Positions 51,029-59,973 of a stretch of DNA of 64,000 nt are shown here, in pieces. The translations under genes and the position numbers were made by a program. The DNA is from a bacterium (GTDB lineage Bacteria; Myxococcota_A; Bradymonadia; UBA7976; UBA1532), in assembly GCA_030426085.1 (NCBI GenBank), contig JAUHYW010000018.1, positions 1 through 64,000 on the forward strand, given 5' to 3'. The stretch's first letter is position 1; each line of letters opens with the position of its first letter. The notes beneath the pieces were generated by a model. That model was not told where the DNA came from. It did no database searches and worked only from the letters and a program-made list of their open reading frames with translations.

Positions 51029-51046
51029 CCGACGCCTTGAGCCCGC

Positions 51047-52492
51047 TCAGGCGGCGCCCTTCTGGGCGTGGATCGCGATGAGCTGCGCCACGCAGCCGGT
51101 CAGCTTGCGGCCCATGTCCAGGTGCAGGAACTCGTTGGGCCCGTGGGCGTTGCTGTTGGGCCCCAGCACGCCGGTGATCACGAACTGCGCTTCGGGGAAC
51201 CGGGCCCCGAGCATGCCCATGAACGGGATGGTGCCGCCCTCGCCCATGTGCATCGCCGGGCGGTCGAACCACGCGCGGGAGGAGACGTCGAGCGCGTCGG
51301 CCAGCCACGGATCGAGCAGCGGCGCGTGCCATCCGTCGGCCCCGCCGCCCTTCAGGGTCACCCGGGCCCCGTAAGGCACGTCGGTGGTGAGCGCCTCGCG
51401 CATCGCGGCGTAGGCCTTGTTCGCGTCGACCGTCGGCGGGGTGCGCAGGCTGAGCTTGAGCGCCGTGTAGGGCCGCTGCACGTTGCCCGCGTCGGCGAGC
51501 GGGGGCACGCCGCCCACGCCGGTGACCGACAGCGCCGGGCGCCAGCTCCGGTTGAGGATGGCCTCGGCCAGATCGTGGGTCATCGGCTCGGCGCCGTCGA
51601 CGAAGGGGAAGCGGCCGACGAGCATGTCGCCGAGCACCTCGGCCGCCGCGCGGGCCTGGGTGATGCGCGACTCGGGGATGGTCGCGTGAAACGCCGGCAG
51701 GCGGATGGTGCCGGTGGCCGGGTCTTCGACCCGGTCGAGGAGCTGCCGGGCGATGCGGAAGCTCGACGCCACGACCCCGCTGGCGTCGCCGCTGTGCACG
51801 CCCTCCCGCAGGATGTCGACCCGGAGCTGGCCCATCACCAGGCCCCGCAGCGAGGTCGTGCACCACATCTGCTCGTAGTTGCCGGCGCCCGAGTCGAGGC
51901 AGACGACGAGGTCGACCGGCCCGATGCGCGGGGCGAGGTGGTCGACATAGGCCGGCAGGTCGGTGCTGCCGCTCTCTTCGCAGGTCTCGATGAGGATGAC
52001 GCAGCGGGCGTGGGGCACGCCCTGGTCGCGCAGCGCGTTGATGGCGGCCAGCGAGGCGAAGACCGCGTAGCCGTCGTCGGCGCCGCCCCGGCCGTAGAGC
52101 TTGCCGTCTTCGATCACCGGCTTCCACGGGCCGAGGTGGTCGGCCCAGCCGGTCATCTCGGGCTGCTTGTCGAGGTGGCCGTAGAGCAGCACGTTGCCCG
52201 GCGCCTCGCCGGGGATCTCGAGCAGCAGCACCGGGGTGCGGTCGCCGAGCTTCACGACCTCGATGGTGGCGTCGCTCGGCGCGTGGTCCTTCACCCAGCG
52301 GTGGGCGAGGCCGACGGCGTCGGCGATGTAGCCATGGGAAGCCCAGTCTTTGTCGAAGGCGGGCGACTTGGCCGGGATGCGGATGTAGTCGACGAGGGTG
52401 GGGATGATCGAGTCGTCCCACAAGGTGTCGATCAGACGGCGGGCGCGCGCGGTGTCGAGCGGCCCGGGGGCGGGGGATTCGGGGGTCTTCAT
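51047..52492 (-). CDS. M20-family metallopeptidase
   Basis: A 481-aa protein. The zinc site includes H106 (YGHLDKQPE), bridging D139 (GGADDG), catalytic E172 and ligand E173 (ETCEESGS), D200 (LDSGAG), and a final His in AHGPNEFLH. A dimerisation lid spans residues ~220-380. No leader, so cytoplasmic. It cleaves dipeptides or acylated amino acids like carnosinase/CPG2-type enzymes. GGGCAT precedes the start but the ribosome site is weak. It is convergent with the MopE gene (18 bp). Confidence 0.93.
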   Translation of the reverse strand: MKTPESPAPGPLDTARARRLIDTLWDDSIIPTLVDYIRIPAKSPAFDKDWASHGYIADAVGLAHRWVKDHAPSDATIEVVKLGDRTPVLLLEIPGEAPGNVLLYGHLDKQPEMTGWADHLGPWKPVIEDGKLYGRGGADDGYAVFASLAAINALRDQGVPHARCVILIETCEESGSTDLPAYVDHLAPRIGPVDLVVCLDSGAGNYEQMWCTTSLRGLVMGQLRVDILREGVHSGDASGVVASSFRIARQLLDRVEDPATGTIRLPAFHATIPESRITQARAAAEVLGDMLVGRFPFVDGAEPMTHDLAEAILNRSWRPALSVTGVGGVPPLADAGNVQRPYTALKLSLRTPPTVDANKAYAAMREALTTDVPYGARVTLKGGGADGWHAPLLDPWLADALDVSSRAWFDRPAMHMGEGGTIPFMGMLGARFPEAQFVITGVLGPNSNAHGPNEFLHLDMGRKLTGCVAQLIAIHAQKGAA

Positions 52493-52585
52493 GCCCGGGA
52501 GGATAGCCCGAGCAGGGGCCCGGTCGCACGCGCATTCACCGCGCGTGGCCGGGCATGGGGCAGGTGAGGCCGGGCCGGGGCGGGA

Positions 52586-55243
52586 TCAGCGGGGCTGAGG
52601 CATCGGGGCCGGCTCGGGCTGCGGATCCATGCCGCCGCCTTCGTCGGGGTCGCCGCCGCCGTCCATGCCGCCGGCGATGCCGCAGTACTCCTCGACCCAG
52701 CACTCGCCGCCGTCGGGCGGGGGGATCGGGTCGGCGCACATCTCGCCCGGCGGGCACTCGGGGGGCAGCGCCCCGCCGCCCTGGCAGACCTCGACCGCGT
52801 GCACCTCGCAGGCGGGATCGGCGCCGCAGGCCCGCACGTCGAGCATCCCGCAGTACAGCTCGACCGGCAGGCAGGCGGCGGGCGCCGGCCGGCCGACGCA
52901 CGGCTCGCACGGCTCGTTCGGCTCGCACGGCGGGCACATCACCTCACCGCCCTGGTCGAACCAGCGGCAGCTCGGGTCGGCGTCGCAGGCCTCTTCGCCG
53001 AACGCGAGGCACGGCTCGGGCATCACGCCGCCGTTCCATACGCAGCGGCCGTCGACCGGCGCGGGGCGGGGCGCGGGCTCCACCGGGTCGCCGGGATCGA
53101 CCGGCTCGGCCGGGTCGTTCGGATCACCATCGGCCGGATCCACCGGGTCACCGCCGCACTCGCAGATCTCCTGGCCGTCGGGCCCGACCCGGCAGACGCA
53201 CGGCTCGGGCATGTCCTCCATCACCCACTCGCACTCGGGGGCGTCGAAGCACATCGCCTCGTCCAGATCGGCGCAGGGATCCCCGCCGCCGCCGGCCACG
53301 CAGATCCCAGCCGGGACCAGGCAGTCGGGGCAGATCTCGTTGCCGGCCTCGTCGATGAAGCACGGCCCGCAGTCCGGATCGCGGGGCTCGTCGATCCACT
53401 CGCAGCCCGGCTGGCGGATGCACGTCGCCTCGTCGCCGATCCAGCCGCAGTCGTCCACCGGCGGGGCGTCGACGCAGAAGCCGCCGTCCACCGGGTCCTC
53501 GCAGAAGCAGATCTCTTCGCCGTTCTCGTCGACGAAGCAGCCGCACTCGCCGCCGCCGCCGGGGATCCACTCGCAGGCGGGGTCGGCCCAGCACATCCGC
53601 TCGCCGAGCAGCTCGCAGCCGCCGGGGCCGTCGTCCGAGGCGCACCACAGCTCGCACTCGCAGGGCGGGGCGATGAACTCGTCGCAGGCGCATGGCTCGC
53701 CGTTGTCGGGGCACTCGCAGTCGGGCGGGGGCATCGGCGCGCCGCCGTCGTCGCAGGCGCAGGCCTCTTCGACGTGGCACCCGGGGGTGTTGGCGCACTG
53801 GTTGGGATCGGCGATCTCTTCGCAGACCATGCCGCCCATCGGCACGCACTGCACCTCGCAGAAGCAGGGCACCGCGACCAGGCACGGGCAGGGCTCGCCC
53901 GGCGGGCACTCGCAGCCGTCGGGCGCCGGGGCCGGCTCGTCGCACTCGCAGACCTCTTCGAGGCCGCAGCCGTCGGTCGCCAGGCAGCGCTCGGGATCCT
54001 GGATGTCGAAGCAGCCGAGGCCGCCTTCGCCGGGGCCGGGCAGGCACACGGGCTCCTCGACGCACGGCGGGGCGATGCGATCGCCGTCCTGGTCGCCGCC
54101 GAAGTCCTCGCCGCCGCAGTCCATGATCCACTCGACGTGGCAGTCCGGCTCGCGCTCGCAGGCGTCGGGGTCGAGCTGGCCGCAGTTGAACGCGTCGTCG
54201 GGTACGCAGGCCGCCTCGCACTCGACGCAGTCGCACTCCGCGCCGGGCGGGCAGTTGCAGTTGTCGTCGCACGGGCCGGCCTCGGCGACGGTGCACCCGG
54301 GGGTGCGCTCGCAGGCGTCGAGCGGCACGTCGTTGCAGTCGAGCGGGCGCGGGTTGCAGACGAAGGCCTCTTCGCAGTCGTCGCAGCGCTCGGCGCCGTC
54401 GGGGCAGCGGCACTCGACCCACTCGCCGACGCAGTCGGGGCGCATCTCGCACTGCTCGGGCCCGAGCACGCCGCAGTCGCCCATCGGGCGCGCCATGCAG
54501 GCGTCCTCGGCCCACAGGCAGTCGGGCCGCATCGCGCAGTCTTCGAGGGCCAGATCGCCGCAAGCCATCTCGCCGGGGTCGACCTCGCAGCGGTTGTTGT
54601 GCCACCGGCAGTCTTCGCGGGCGTCGCACGGCCCGGGCATCGGCAGGTCTTCGCAGGCGGGCGGGCGGGGCATGCAGCCGTCTTCGGTCCACATGCAGCC
54701 GGCGTTCTCGCAGCTCCCGGGGTCGGGCTGGTCGCAGCGGGCGGGCTCGGGATCGTCGTGGCAGGCGTCGGCCCACCAATGGCAGCCGCCGCGGCGGCAC
54801 GGCTCGGCGTCGGCGTGATCGGCGCACGCCACCTCGACCGGCGAGCAGAGGTCGTCGCCCCATTCGCAGTCCTCGCGGGCGGCGCAGTCCCGATCGTCGA
54901 GCATGCCGCAGGCCACGTCGCCCAGGGGCTGGCAGTCGACGAAGTCGCCGAAGACATCCCGCCGGGCGGCGCAGTCTTCGCGGGTGGCGCAGTCGGCCTC
55001 GGCCTCGATCTCGGCGCACTCGCCGTCGACGACGCCGCCGCCCATACCGCCCATGCCGCCCATGCCCCCGGCGCCGCCCTCGCCGCCGGCGCCGCCCTCG
55101 CCGCCCATGCCTCCGGCGCCGATGCTGGCGTCGGGCCGGGGATCGGGCCCGGCGTCCGGGTCTTCACCCTGCTCGATGTCGCAGGCGGCGACGCCGCCCA
55201 CGAGCAGACAGATCGACAATATTCGAAGTGGAGCGCTGTGCAT
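52586..55243 (-). CDS. Very Cys-rich lipoprotein with repeated CxW modules
   Basis: An 885-aa protein with lipobox GVAAC and a GlyMet-rich linker (GGMGGMGGMGG). About 20 irregular modules follow with Cys pairs and an acidic core such as CxxxxDCxWxxxxC (for example CENAGCMWTEDGC and CEREPDCHVEW). A total of well over 80 Cys implies heavy disulfide bonding. GGGAGG precedes the ATG at 55243. No known domain is assigned. It is probably a rigid surface spike or matrix protein. Confidence 0.82.
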   Translation of the reverse strand: MHSAPLRILSICLLVGGVAACDIEQGEDPDAGPDPRPDASIGAGGMGGEGGAGGEGGAGGMGGMGGMGGGVVDGECAEIEAEADCATREDCAARRDVFGDFVDCQPLGDVACGMLDDRDCAAREDCEWGDDLCSPVEVACADHADAEPCRRGGCHWWADACHDDPEPARCDQPDPGSCENAGCMWTEDGCMPRPPACEDLPMPGPCDAREDCRWHNNRCEVDPGEMACGDLALEDCAMRPDCLWAEDACMARPMGDCGVLGPEQCEMRPDCVGEWVECRCPDGAERCDDCEEAFVCNPRPLDCNDVPLDACERTPGCTVAEAGPCDDNCNCPPGAECDCVECEAACVPDDAFNCGQLDPDACEREPDCHVEWIMDCGGEDFGGDQDGDRIAPPCVEEPVCLPGPGEGGLGCFDIQDPERCLATDGCGLEEVCECDEPAPAPDGCECPPGEPCPCLVAVPCFCEVQCVPMGGMVCEEIADPNQCANTPGCHVEEACACDDGGAPMPPPDCECPDNGEPCACDEFIAPPCECELWCASDDGPGGCELLGERMCWADPACEWIPGGGGECGCFVDENGEEICFCEDPVDGGFCVDAPPVDDCGWIGDEATCIRQPGCEWIDEPRDPDCGPCFIDEAGNEICPDCLVPAGICVAGGGGDPCADLDEAMCFDAPECEWVMEDMPEPCVCRVGPDGQEICECGGDPVDPADGDPNDPAEPVDPGDPVEPAPRPAPVDGRCVWNGGVMPEPCLAFGEEACDADPSCRWFDQGGEVMCPPCEPNEPCEPCVGRPAPAACLPVELYCGMLDVRACGADPACEVHAVEVCQGGGALPPECPPGEMCADPIPPPDGGECWVEEYCGIAGGMDGGGDPDEGGGMDPQPEPAPMPQPR

Positions 55244-55377
55244 CCGGGCCTCCCAGGCGGAAATGGATTCGGTGGGGGCGGGCCCCCTCGTCGCCTGCGC
55301 GTCGCAAGAAGAAGGCCACCGTCACGCTCCCCCACACGGCGCAGAATGCCGTCGGGCGGGGGGTCGATGCCATCAGG

Positions 55378-55421
55378 AATCCGCGAGGGGCCGCCCGCGC
55401 GGCCCGGAAATCCGCGAGGGG
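55378..55421. terminator. Hairpin between two 13-bp direct repeats
   Basis: A perfect 7-bp stem GGGCCGC/GCGGCCC (55388-55394, 55399-55405) with CCGC loop sits downstream of the minus-strand gene ending at 55431. It is framed by AATCCGCGAGGGG at 55378-55390 and 55409-55421. There is no T-run, so termination is uncertain. The rest of 55244-55430 holds no gene. Confidence 0.4.
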
Positions 55422-55430
55422 GGTCGCCGT

Positions 55431-57533
55431 TTATTCAGCCGCGGCGACTTTTTTCGCCGGATCGCGGCGCAGCACCGTCGGATCGCGGCGGTGCGCGGCC
55501 ACCCGGGCAAAGAAGTCGCGCAGCGCGGGCCAGTCCTCGGCCGATACGACGCCCGGGATCAGCTCGAGCCGCTCGGTCAGCGTCAGCCCGCCCTTAGGGC
55601 CTGGAAGGGAATTACTCGGACAAGCGAGGTCGCGGCCGCAGCCCGAGTAATTCGCTGACAGGCCCTTAGCCGCTCGCTCGAGGCGGTAGGTGCCGTAGGG
55701 CGACTCGATCACCGTCGGCTCGGGGCTGCGGACCACCGCCCAGCCCTCGCCCGCCGGCAGGTGCAGCCCGTTGACGAAGCCCATGGCCCCGGTCAGGACC
55801 ACCGGCCGCCGCCGGGCTTCGACCCCGGCCATCGTCAGCACCGGCTCGCCGAAGACGACGTCCAGCGGCACCGTCGCCCACCGCGCGCCGCGGGCGAAGG
55901 CGCCCCGGGAGATGAGCACGTTCTCCAGTGCGAACCGCACCGGGCCGGCGTCGGCCTCGTGCCCCGAGACGCCGATGCGGGCCGCCTCGATGCCATCGAG
56001 GAAGACCTCGCCCGCGTCTTCGGCGGCCTGCTCGGGGGGCAGCGGGTGGTCGCGCAGCCACGCCCGGACCCGGGCCGCGTCGGTGTCGTGCAGCACGACC
56101 TCGCCGGTGCGGGCGACCAGCCCCCGATCGCTCAGCTCGACGGTGTACCGCCGCTCGACCGGCGGCGCCGGATCGGCGGGCAGCGTCATCGGCTCGGCCG
56201 GGCCGGCGCCCCGGTCGAAGACCAGCGCCGGGCGCCCCCGCACGTCGGCCCCGATCTGGCCCGGGGCGCAGCCGGAGCAGCCCGGATCGAGCAGCACGCT
56301 GTCGGCGCCCTGCTTGCAACTGGCGAGCAGCCGGTCACCCGCCGCGGGGATCGGGAACTCGGGATCCACCGGCGGGGCGCCGTGGCGGCTGGTGTAGATC
56401 AGGCGGCAGTCCACCCCCCAGCTCCGCAGCGTGCCGTACAGCAGCTCGGCCCGATCGTCGGCGGTGGCCCGACGGTAGTGGGCGAGCGCCTCGAAGTCGT
56501 CCATCCGTGCCGGCAGTGGGGTCACCCCATCGGCCAGATGATCGTGGACCCGGCGCCAGGCGGCCTCGATGTGGCCTTCGCCCGGCGCGGGGTAGGTCAG
56601 CGCCTGCGGCAGCCGCGGGCGGGGGCTCAGCGCCCGGCTGTGCATCTCGCGCAGCAGATCGCCCCAGCTCCCGATCACCGGCCCCTTGCTGCCGTCGGTC
56701 ACCGTCAGCCGCAGCCCGGCCCGCCCACCCGGCGGGCGCGCGTCGCCCGGCAGCAGCGGCTCGAAGGGCAGATCACGCGCGGTCCACTCCCGCACGATCA
56801 TGTCGCCCGACTGCCCCGTCGCCATCTTCAGGCCCTGCGAGCGGTAGCGGATCTTCACCGCCTTCGGCGCCCGCATCCGATAGACCGCCTCCCGCACCGG
56901 CACGCCCTCGGGGGCCCGCCACGCGTCGACCGGCCGCCAGCCGGGCAGGCGGATCCGGTAGGCCCAGCGCACGATCGAGCCCGGCCCGGCGTGGGGGAAG
57001 GCGAACACCAGCGCCCGATCGGGCGGGGACTTGTAGTAGCGGGTCAGATCGAAGGTCTGCGTCTCCTCGACCGGGATCGTGCGCCCGTCGGCGGTCTGCG
57101 TCTCGGCGATCAGGCCGTGCAGCAGATCATAGCTGTCGAACACCAGCCGCACCTGCGCCGCGTCGGCCGCCGACCGCGTATCGAGGCGCACCGCCCGCCG
57201 GACCTCGACGACGGTGTGGGCCCCCAGCGGGTGGCCCGTGCCGAAGCTCACCGTGCGCTCGTCGACCAGGATCACGGCCGGCGCGCCCGCCTCTTCGGGG
57301 CGCACGGTCCGGGCGTCCTCGGGCAGCGGGGGCAGCGTCAACTCGCCGCCGGCCGCGTCGCGCACCGAGCGCTCGGCCAGCCGGGTCAGGTGCACGACGC
57401 GCCGCTCGTGGGTCTCGGGCCAGCCCTTGGGGTGGAAGATGTGGACCGCGCAGCCCTGGGCGACGAGGCCCGCCGCCGCGATGAGCAGCGCGCGCGCCCG
57501 GCGCCGGCCACCCGATGGGGTTCGACGGCTCAC
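55431..57533 (-). CDS. Transglutaminase-like lipoprotein lacking the catalytic Cys
   Basis: A 700-aa protein. The leader ends in a lipobox (LVAQGC). It has DUF3857-type N-terminal strands and a transglutaminase-like core, but the GDCKD nucleophile motif of its upstream neighbour is replaced by TADDRAELLY. It is therefore probably inactive. Residues near 617-643 (AKGLSANYSGCGRD and following) come from a palindromic DNA insertion. Start GTG 57533 follows GGGAGG and overlaps the neighbour stop (GTGA). The pair may form a complex in the periplasm. Confidence 0.8.
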   Translation of the reverse strand: MSRRTPSGGRRRARALLIAAAGLVAQGCAVHIFHPKGWPETHERRVVHLTRLAERSVRDAAGGELTLPPLPEDARTVRPEEAGAPAVILVDERTVSFGTGHPLGAHTVVEVRRAVRLDTRSAADAAQVRLVFDSYDLLHGLIAETQTADGRTIPVEETQTFDLTRYYKSPPDRALVFAFPHAGPGSIVRWAYRIRLPGWRPVDAWRAPEGVPVREAVYRMRAPKAVKIRYRSQGLKMATGQSGDMIVREWTARDLPFEPLLPGDARPPGGRAGLRLTVTDGSKGPVIGSWGDLLREMHSRALSPRPRLPQALTYPAPGEGHIEAAWRRVHDHLADGVTPLPARMDDFEALAHYRRATADDRAELLYGTLRSWGVDCRLIYTSRHGAPPVDPEFPIPAAGDRLLASCKQGADSVLLDPGCSGCAPGQIGADVRGRPALVFDRGAGPAEPMTLPADPAPPVERRYTVELSDRGLVARTGEVVLHDTDAARVRAWLRDHPLPPEQAAEDAGEVFLDGIEAARIGVSGHEADAGPVRFALENVLISRGAFARGARWATVPLDVVFGEPVLTMAGVEARRRPVVLTGAMGFVNGLHLPAGEGWAVVRSPEPTVIESPYGTYRLERAAKGLSANYSGCGRDLACPSNSLPGPKGGLTLTERLELIPGVVSAEDWPALRDFFARVAAHRRDPTVLRRDPAKKVAAAE
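55592..55669. repeat. Palindromic element inserted in a coding region
   Basis: Arms of 27 bp (55593-55619 and 55643-55669) match at 23 positions as an inverted repeat, separated by a 23-bp loop that holds GCGGCCGC. Both arms share AATTACTCGG and GGGCCT. CCGC flanks both sides (55588-55591 and 55670-55673), a possible target duplication. The coding frame stays open through the element, adding about 27 residues. It resembles a MITE/REP-type unit; no second copy was noticed in the window. Confidence 0.7.
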
Positions 57534-59449
57534 GACGCACCTCCCTCGGGCGCGGCCCGTACGACCATGCCCCGGCCGACCCGGGCCGCGTGCTCCATCA
57601 GCGCCCGCAGCGCCGCCAGCCCGTCGGCCTCGACCCGCGGCGTATCGATGCGCAGCTCGTGGGCCATGCGCAGGCGCCCGTCGGCGGCCTCGACCGTCCA
57701 TCGGCTCGCGCCCAGCGCGGTCTCCTCGACGCCGACGCCCGGCGACACCGCCTCGATCCCGCCGGTCCACGGCAGATCGAGCCGCACCACCCGGCTGCGG
57801 GGCTGACCCAGATCGATCGCCGAGTCCCGCTCGGCCGGCACCCGGATCTCGGCGCTGCCCCCGACGAACCGGTGCAGCGGCAGGCCCTCGACGCCCGCGT
57901 CGAGCGCGGTCCACAGCCCCGGCCAGCGGCCGTCGACCACCACCCGGGCCGCCGCGCCCTCGCCGGTGATCTCGACCGCCTCGACCACCGCCGCCGGATC
58001 GCCCTCGAAGAACGCCCCCCGGGCGATGGCCGCCCGGGCCTCGGCGTCATCGGGCGCCGCGCGCCACGGGCGGGCCGACAGCCCGGCGAAGCGGGCCTCG
58101 ACCCGCACCCGATCCCCGGCGTCGAAGGTCCAGCTCAGCTCGACGCGCTCGTCGCCCGGCGTCGCGGCCGGCAGGTCGATCAGGGCTCCGTCGTCGGCGT
58201 CGACCCGCAGCCCGGGGCGTCCGGCGACCGCCGGCAGCAGGTGCCCCGGCGCGCCCTCGCTGTCGGTGGGGTCGGCGTAGACCCAGCTCTCGCCCACCCG
58301 GACGGCGGCGATGACGTGATCGAAGGCCGACACCGTCGGCAGCTCGGGATCGAGCACCCCGTTGCCCCGAGTGCCCACCAGGACCGGCCGCACGTCGAGG
58401 TCCAGCGCCCGGCCGAGCGCGATGTACAGCGTCACCATGTCCTTGCAGTCGCCGTGGCCGCTCGCCAGGACCGCCTGCACCGCGTGGGGCTGGAAGGCGC
58501 CGATGCCCACGTGGGTCGCCACGTAGCGGATACGATCGCGCACGAAGTCGTCGACCCAGGCCAGCCGCTCGGCGGGGGCCATGCCTTCGGTGGCCGCCTT
58601 CGCCTGCGTCGCCACGGCCTCGGGCAAAGCCAGCCGCGGCGTCATCAGATCGCGGTACCAGCCGGCCACCGCGGCCCACGAGCCGGTCTCGGCCACCGAC
58701 TCGAAGCGCAGCCGCAGCCGGGCGACCTGCTCGGCGAGCGGCGGCCCATAGGGCTCCGGCTCGAAGGCGGGCACGTCGCGCCGCTCGAAGACCAGCCAGT
58801 CGCCGTCACCGTCCCGGCTCCGGGTCGGCTCGAACGCCTCGACCCGCCCCCGGCGCACGAAGCTCCACCGGGCCGGGGCGTCGGACCGCTCGGCGACCAT
58901 CAGCCGGCTGCGGACCACCGGGATCTCCCACTCGAAGACCCAGTCGGGCAGCGCGAAGAGCCGCTTCGAGAAGACGCGGTACCGGTAGTCGACGATGTCG
59001 CCCACGTCGACCCCGGGCACCGTCGCCTGCGCGAAGCGGCCGTCGGCGAACAGGACCCCGGCGCCGGGGCGGGCCGGCGCGCTCGACATGGCGGCGGGCG
59101 GCAGCCGCTCGAGGTCGTGGGTAGAGGGTCCGAAGCTGTAGCCTTCGAGCGCGGTGAGGGTCGAGAAGCCGTCCAGCGGCACCGCGATGTCGGCCCGGGC
59201 CCGGCCGCGGGGGGTGAGCACCTTCAGCCGGACGTGGCGCTCGAAGACGTAGCCCCGCTCGCGCCCGTCGGAGTAGCTCAGGCGGCCTTCGTCGAGCAGG
59301 ACGACGGCGTCGGCGTGGGGGTGCGCGGCCCGGTCGATCGGATCGTAGGTGTAGTCGACCGCCCCGCCACACCCGGCGAGCGGCGGGCCGAGCAGGCCGA
59401 GCAGGGCCAGCAGAGGCAGCCGGTGGGCTGCGGCGAAGGGTCGGCTCAT
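57530..59449 (-). CDS. DUF3857 transglutaminase-like lipoprotein (active-type)
   Basis: A 639-aa protein with lipobox PLAGC (C27). An N-terminal DUF3857 beta domain spans ~30-260, and a transglutaminase-like domain contains GHGDCKDMV (C335), AFDHVIAAV and YADPTDSEG: the complete Cys-His-Asp triad. It thus should act as a periplasmic protease or transamidase. GGAGG precedes the ATG at 59449. It is followed by the inactive-looking paralogue with overlap. Confidence 0.88.
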   Translation of the reverse strand: MSRPFAAAHRLPLLALLGLLGPPLAGCGGAVDYTYDPIDRAAHPHADAVVLLDEGRLSYSDGRERGYVFERHVRLKVLTPRGRARADIAVPLDGFSTLTALEGYSFGPSTHDLERLPPAAMSSAPARPGAGVLFADGRFAQATVPGVDVGDIVDYRYRVFSKRLFALPDWVFEWEIPVVRSRLMVAERSDAPARWSFVRRGRVEAFEPTRSRDGDGDWLVFERRDVPAFEPEPYGPPLAEQVARLRLRFESVAETGSWAAVAGWYRDLMTPRLALPEAVATQAKAATEGMAPAERLAWVDDFVRDRIRYVATHVGIGAFQPHAVQAVLASGHGDCKDMVTLYIALGRALDLDVRPVLVGTRGNGVLDPELPTVSAFDHVIAAVRVGESWVYADPTDSEGAPGHLLPAVAGRPGLRVDADDGALIDLPAATPGDERVELSWTFDAGDRVRVEARFAGLSARPWRAAPDDAEARAAIARGAFFEGDPAAVVEAVEITGEGAAARVVVDGRWPGLWTALDAGVEGLPLHRFVGGSAEIRVPAERDSAIDLGQPRSRVVRLDLPWTGGIEAVSPGVGVEETALGASRWTVEAADGRLRMAHELRIDTPRVEADGLAALRALMEHAARVGRGMVVRAAPEGGAS

Positions 59450-59516
59450 GACGATGCCTCCAGGTGTATTCGTGCGATCACTGCACACCGGCGGACGCAT
59501 CTTTTCGCCACCGCTG

Positions 59517-59825
59517 TCACTCGGCCGGTGCCCGCTCCTTCGCCCGCACGTCGTTCGCCGGCAGGCGATCCCGGGTCAGGCGCACCCGGCACTCGTGCAG
59601 GCAGGCCTTCACCCGCGCCTCGAGCTCGACCTCGTCGGCCGCCTCGTCGGCGTAGCCCCGCATGCGCATGCCGCAGTGCGTATCGCACACCCGGTCGATG
59701 CTGCGCATCTCGCCGACCGTCAGCGGCCGCTCGGCCGGCGGGGTGATGATCTTGGTGTAGACGACCCCCCCGATCATCGCGGCGGTGACGAGCCCCATCA
59801 GGGTGAAGAGCAGCTTGAGCGACAT
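59517..59825 (-). CDS. Small membrane protein with twin CX3C motif
   Basis: A 102-aa protein. One N-terminal membrane segment (LFTLMGLVTAAMIGGVVY) is followed by a periplasmic part with CDTHC and CLHEC, an exact CX3C pair about 30 residues apart. Such twin CX3C helices form disulfide hairpins in small mitochondrial Tim proteins and a few bacterial ones. It ends in an acidic AKERAPAE tail. Function is unknown; it may be a redox partner or chaperone. Confidence 0.72.
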   Translation of the reverse strand: MSLKLLFTLMGLVTAAMIGGVVYTKIITPPAERPLTVGEMRSIDRVCDTHCGMRMRGYADEAADEVELEARVKACLHECRVRLTRDRLPANDVRAKERAPAE

Positions 59826-59973
59826 CGGGCCTCGGCGCCGGGCGCGGTCGGTGAAGGGGGGTAGACTAGCGGCGCGGTCCGCCGGTCGCAATGGGGGCGC
59901 GCGGGGCATGACACGACCCCCGACGTCATGGCACACAGCGCACAGCGCCGGGGACGCGAGAGGGGAGGTGACC

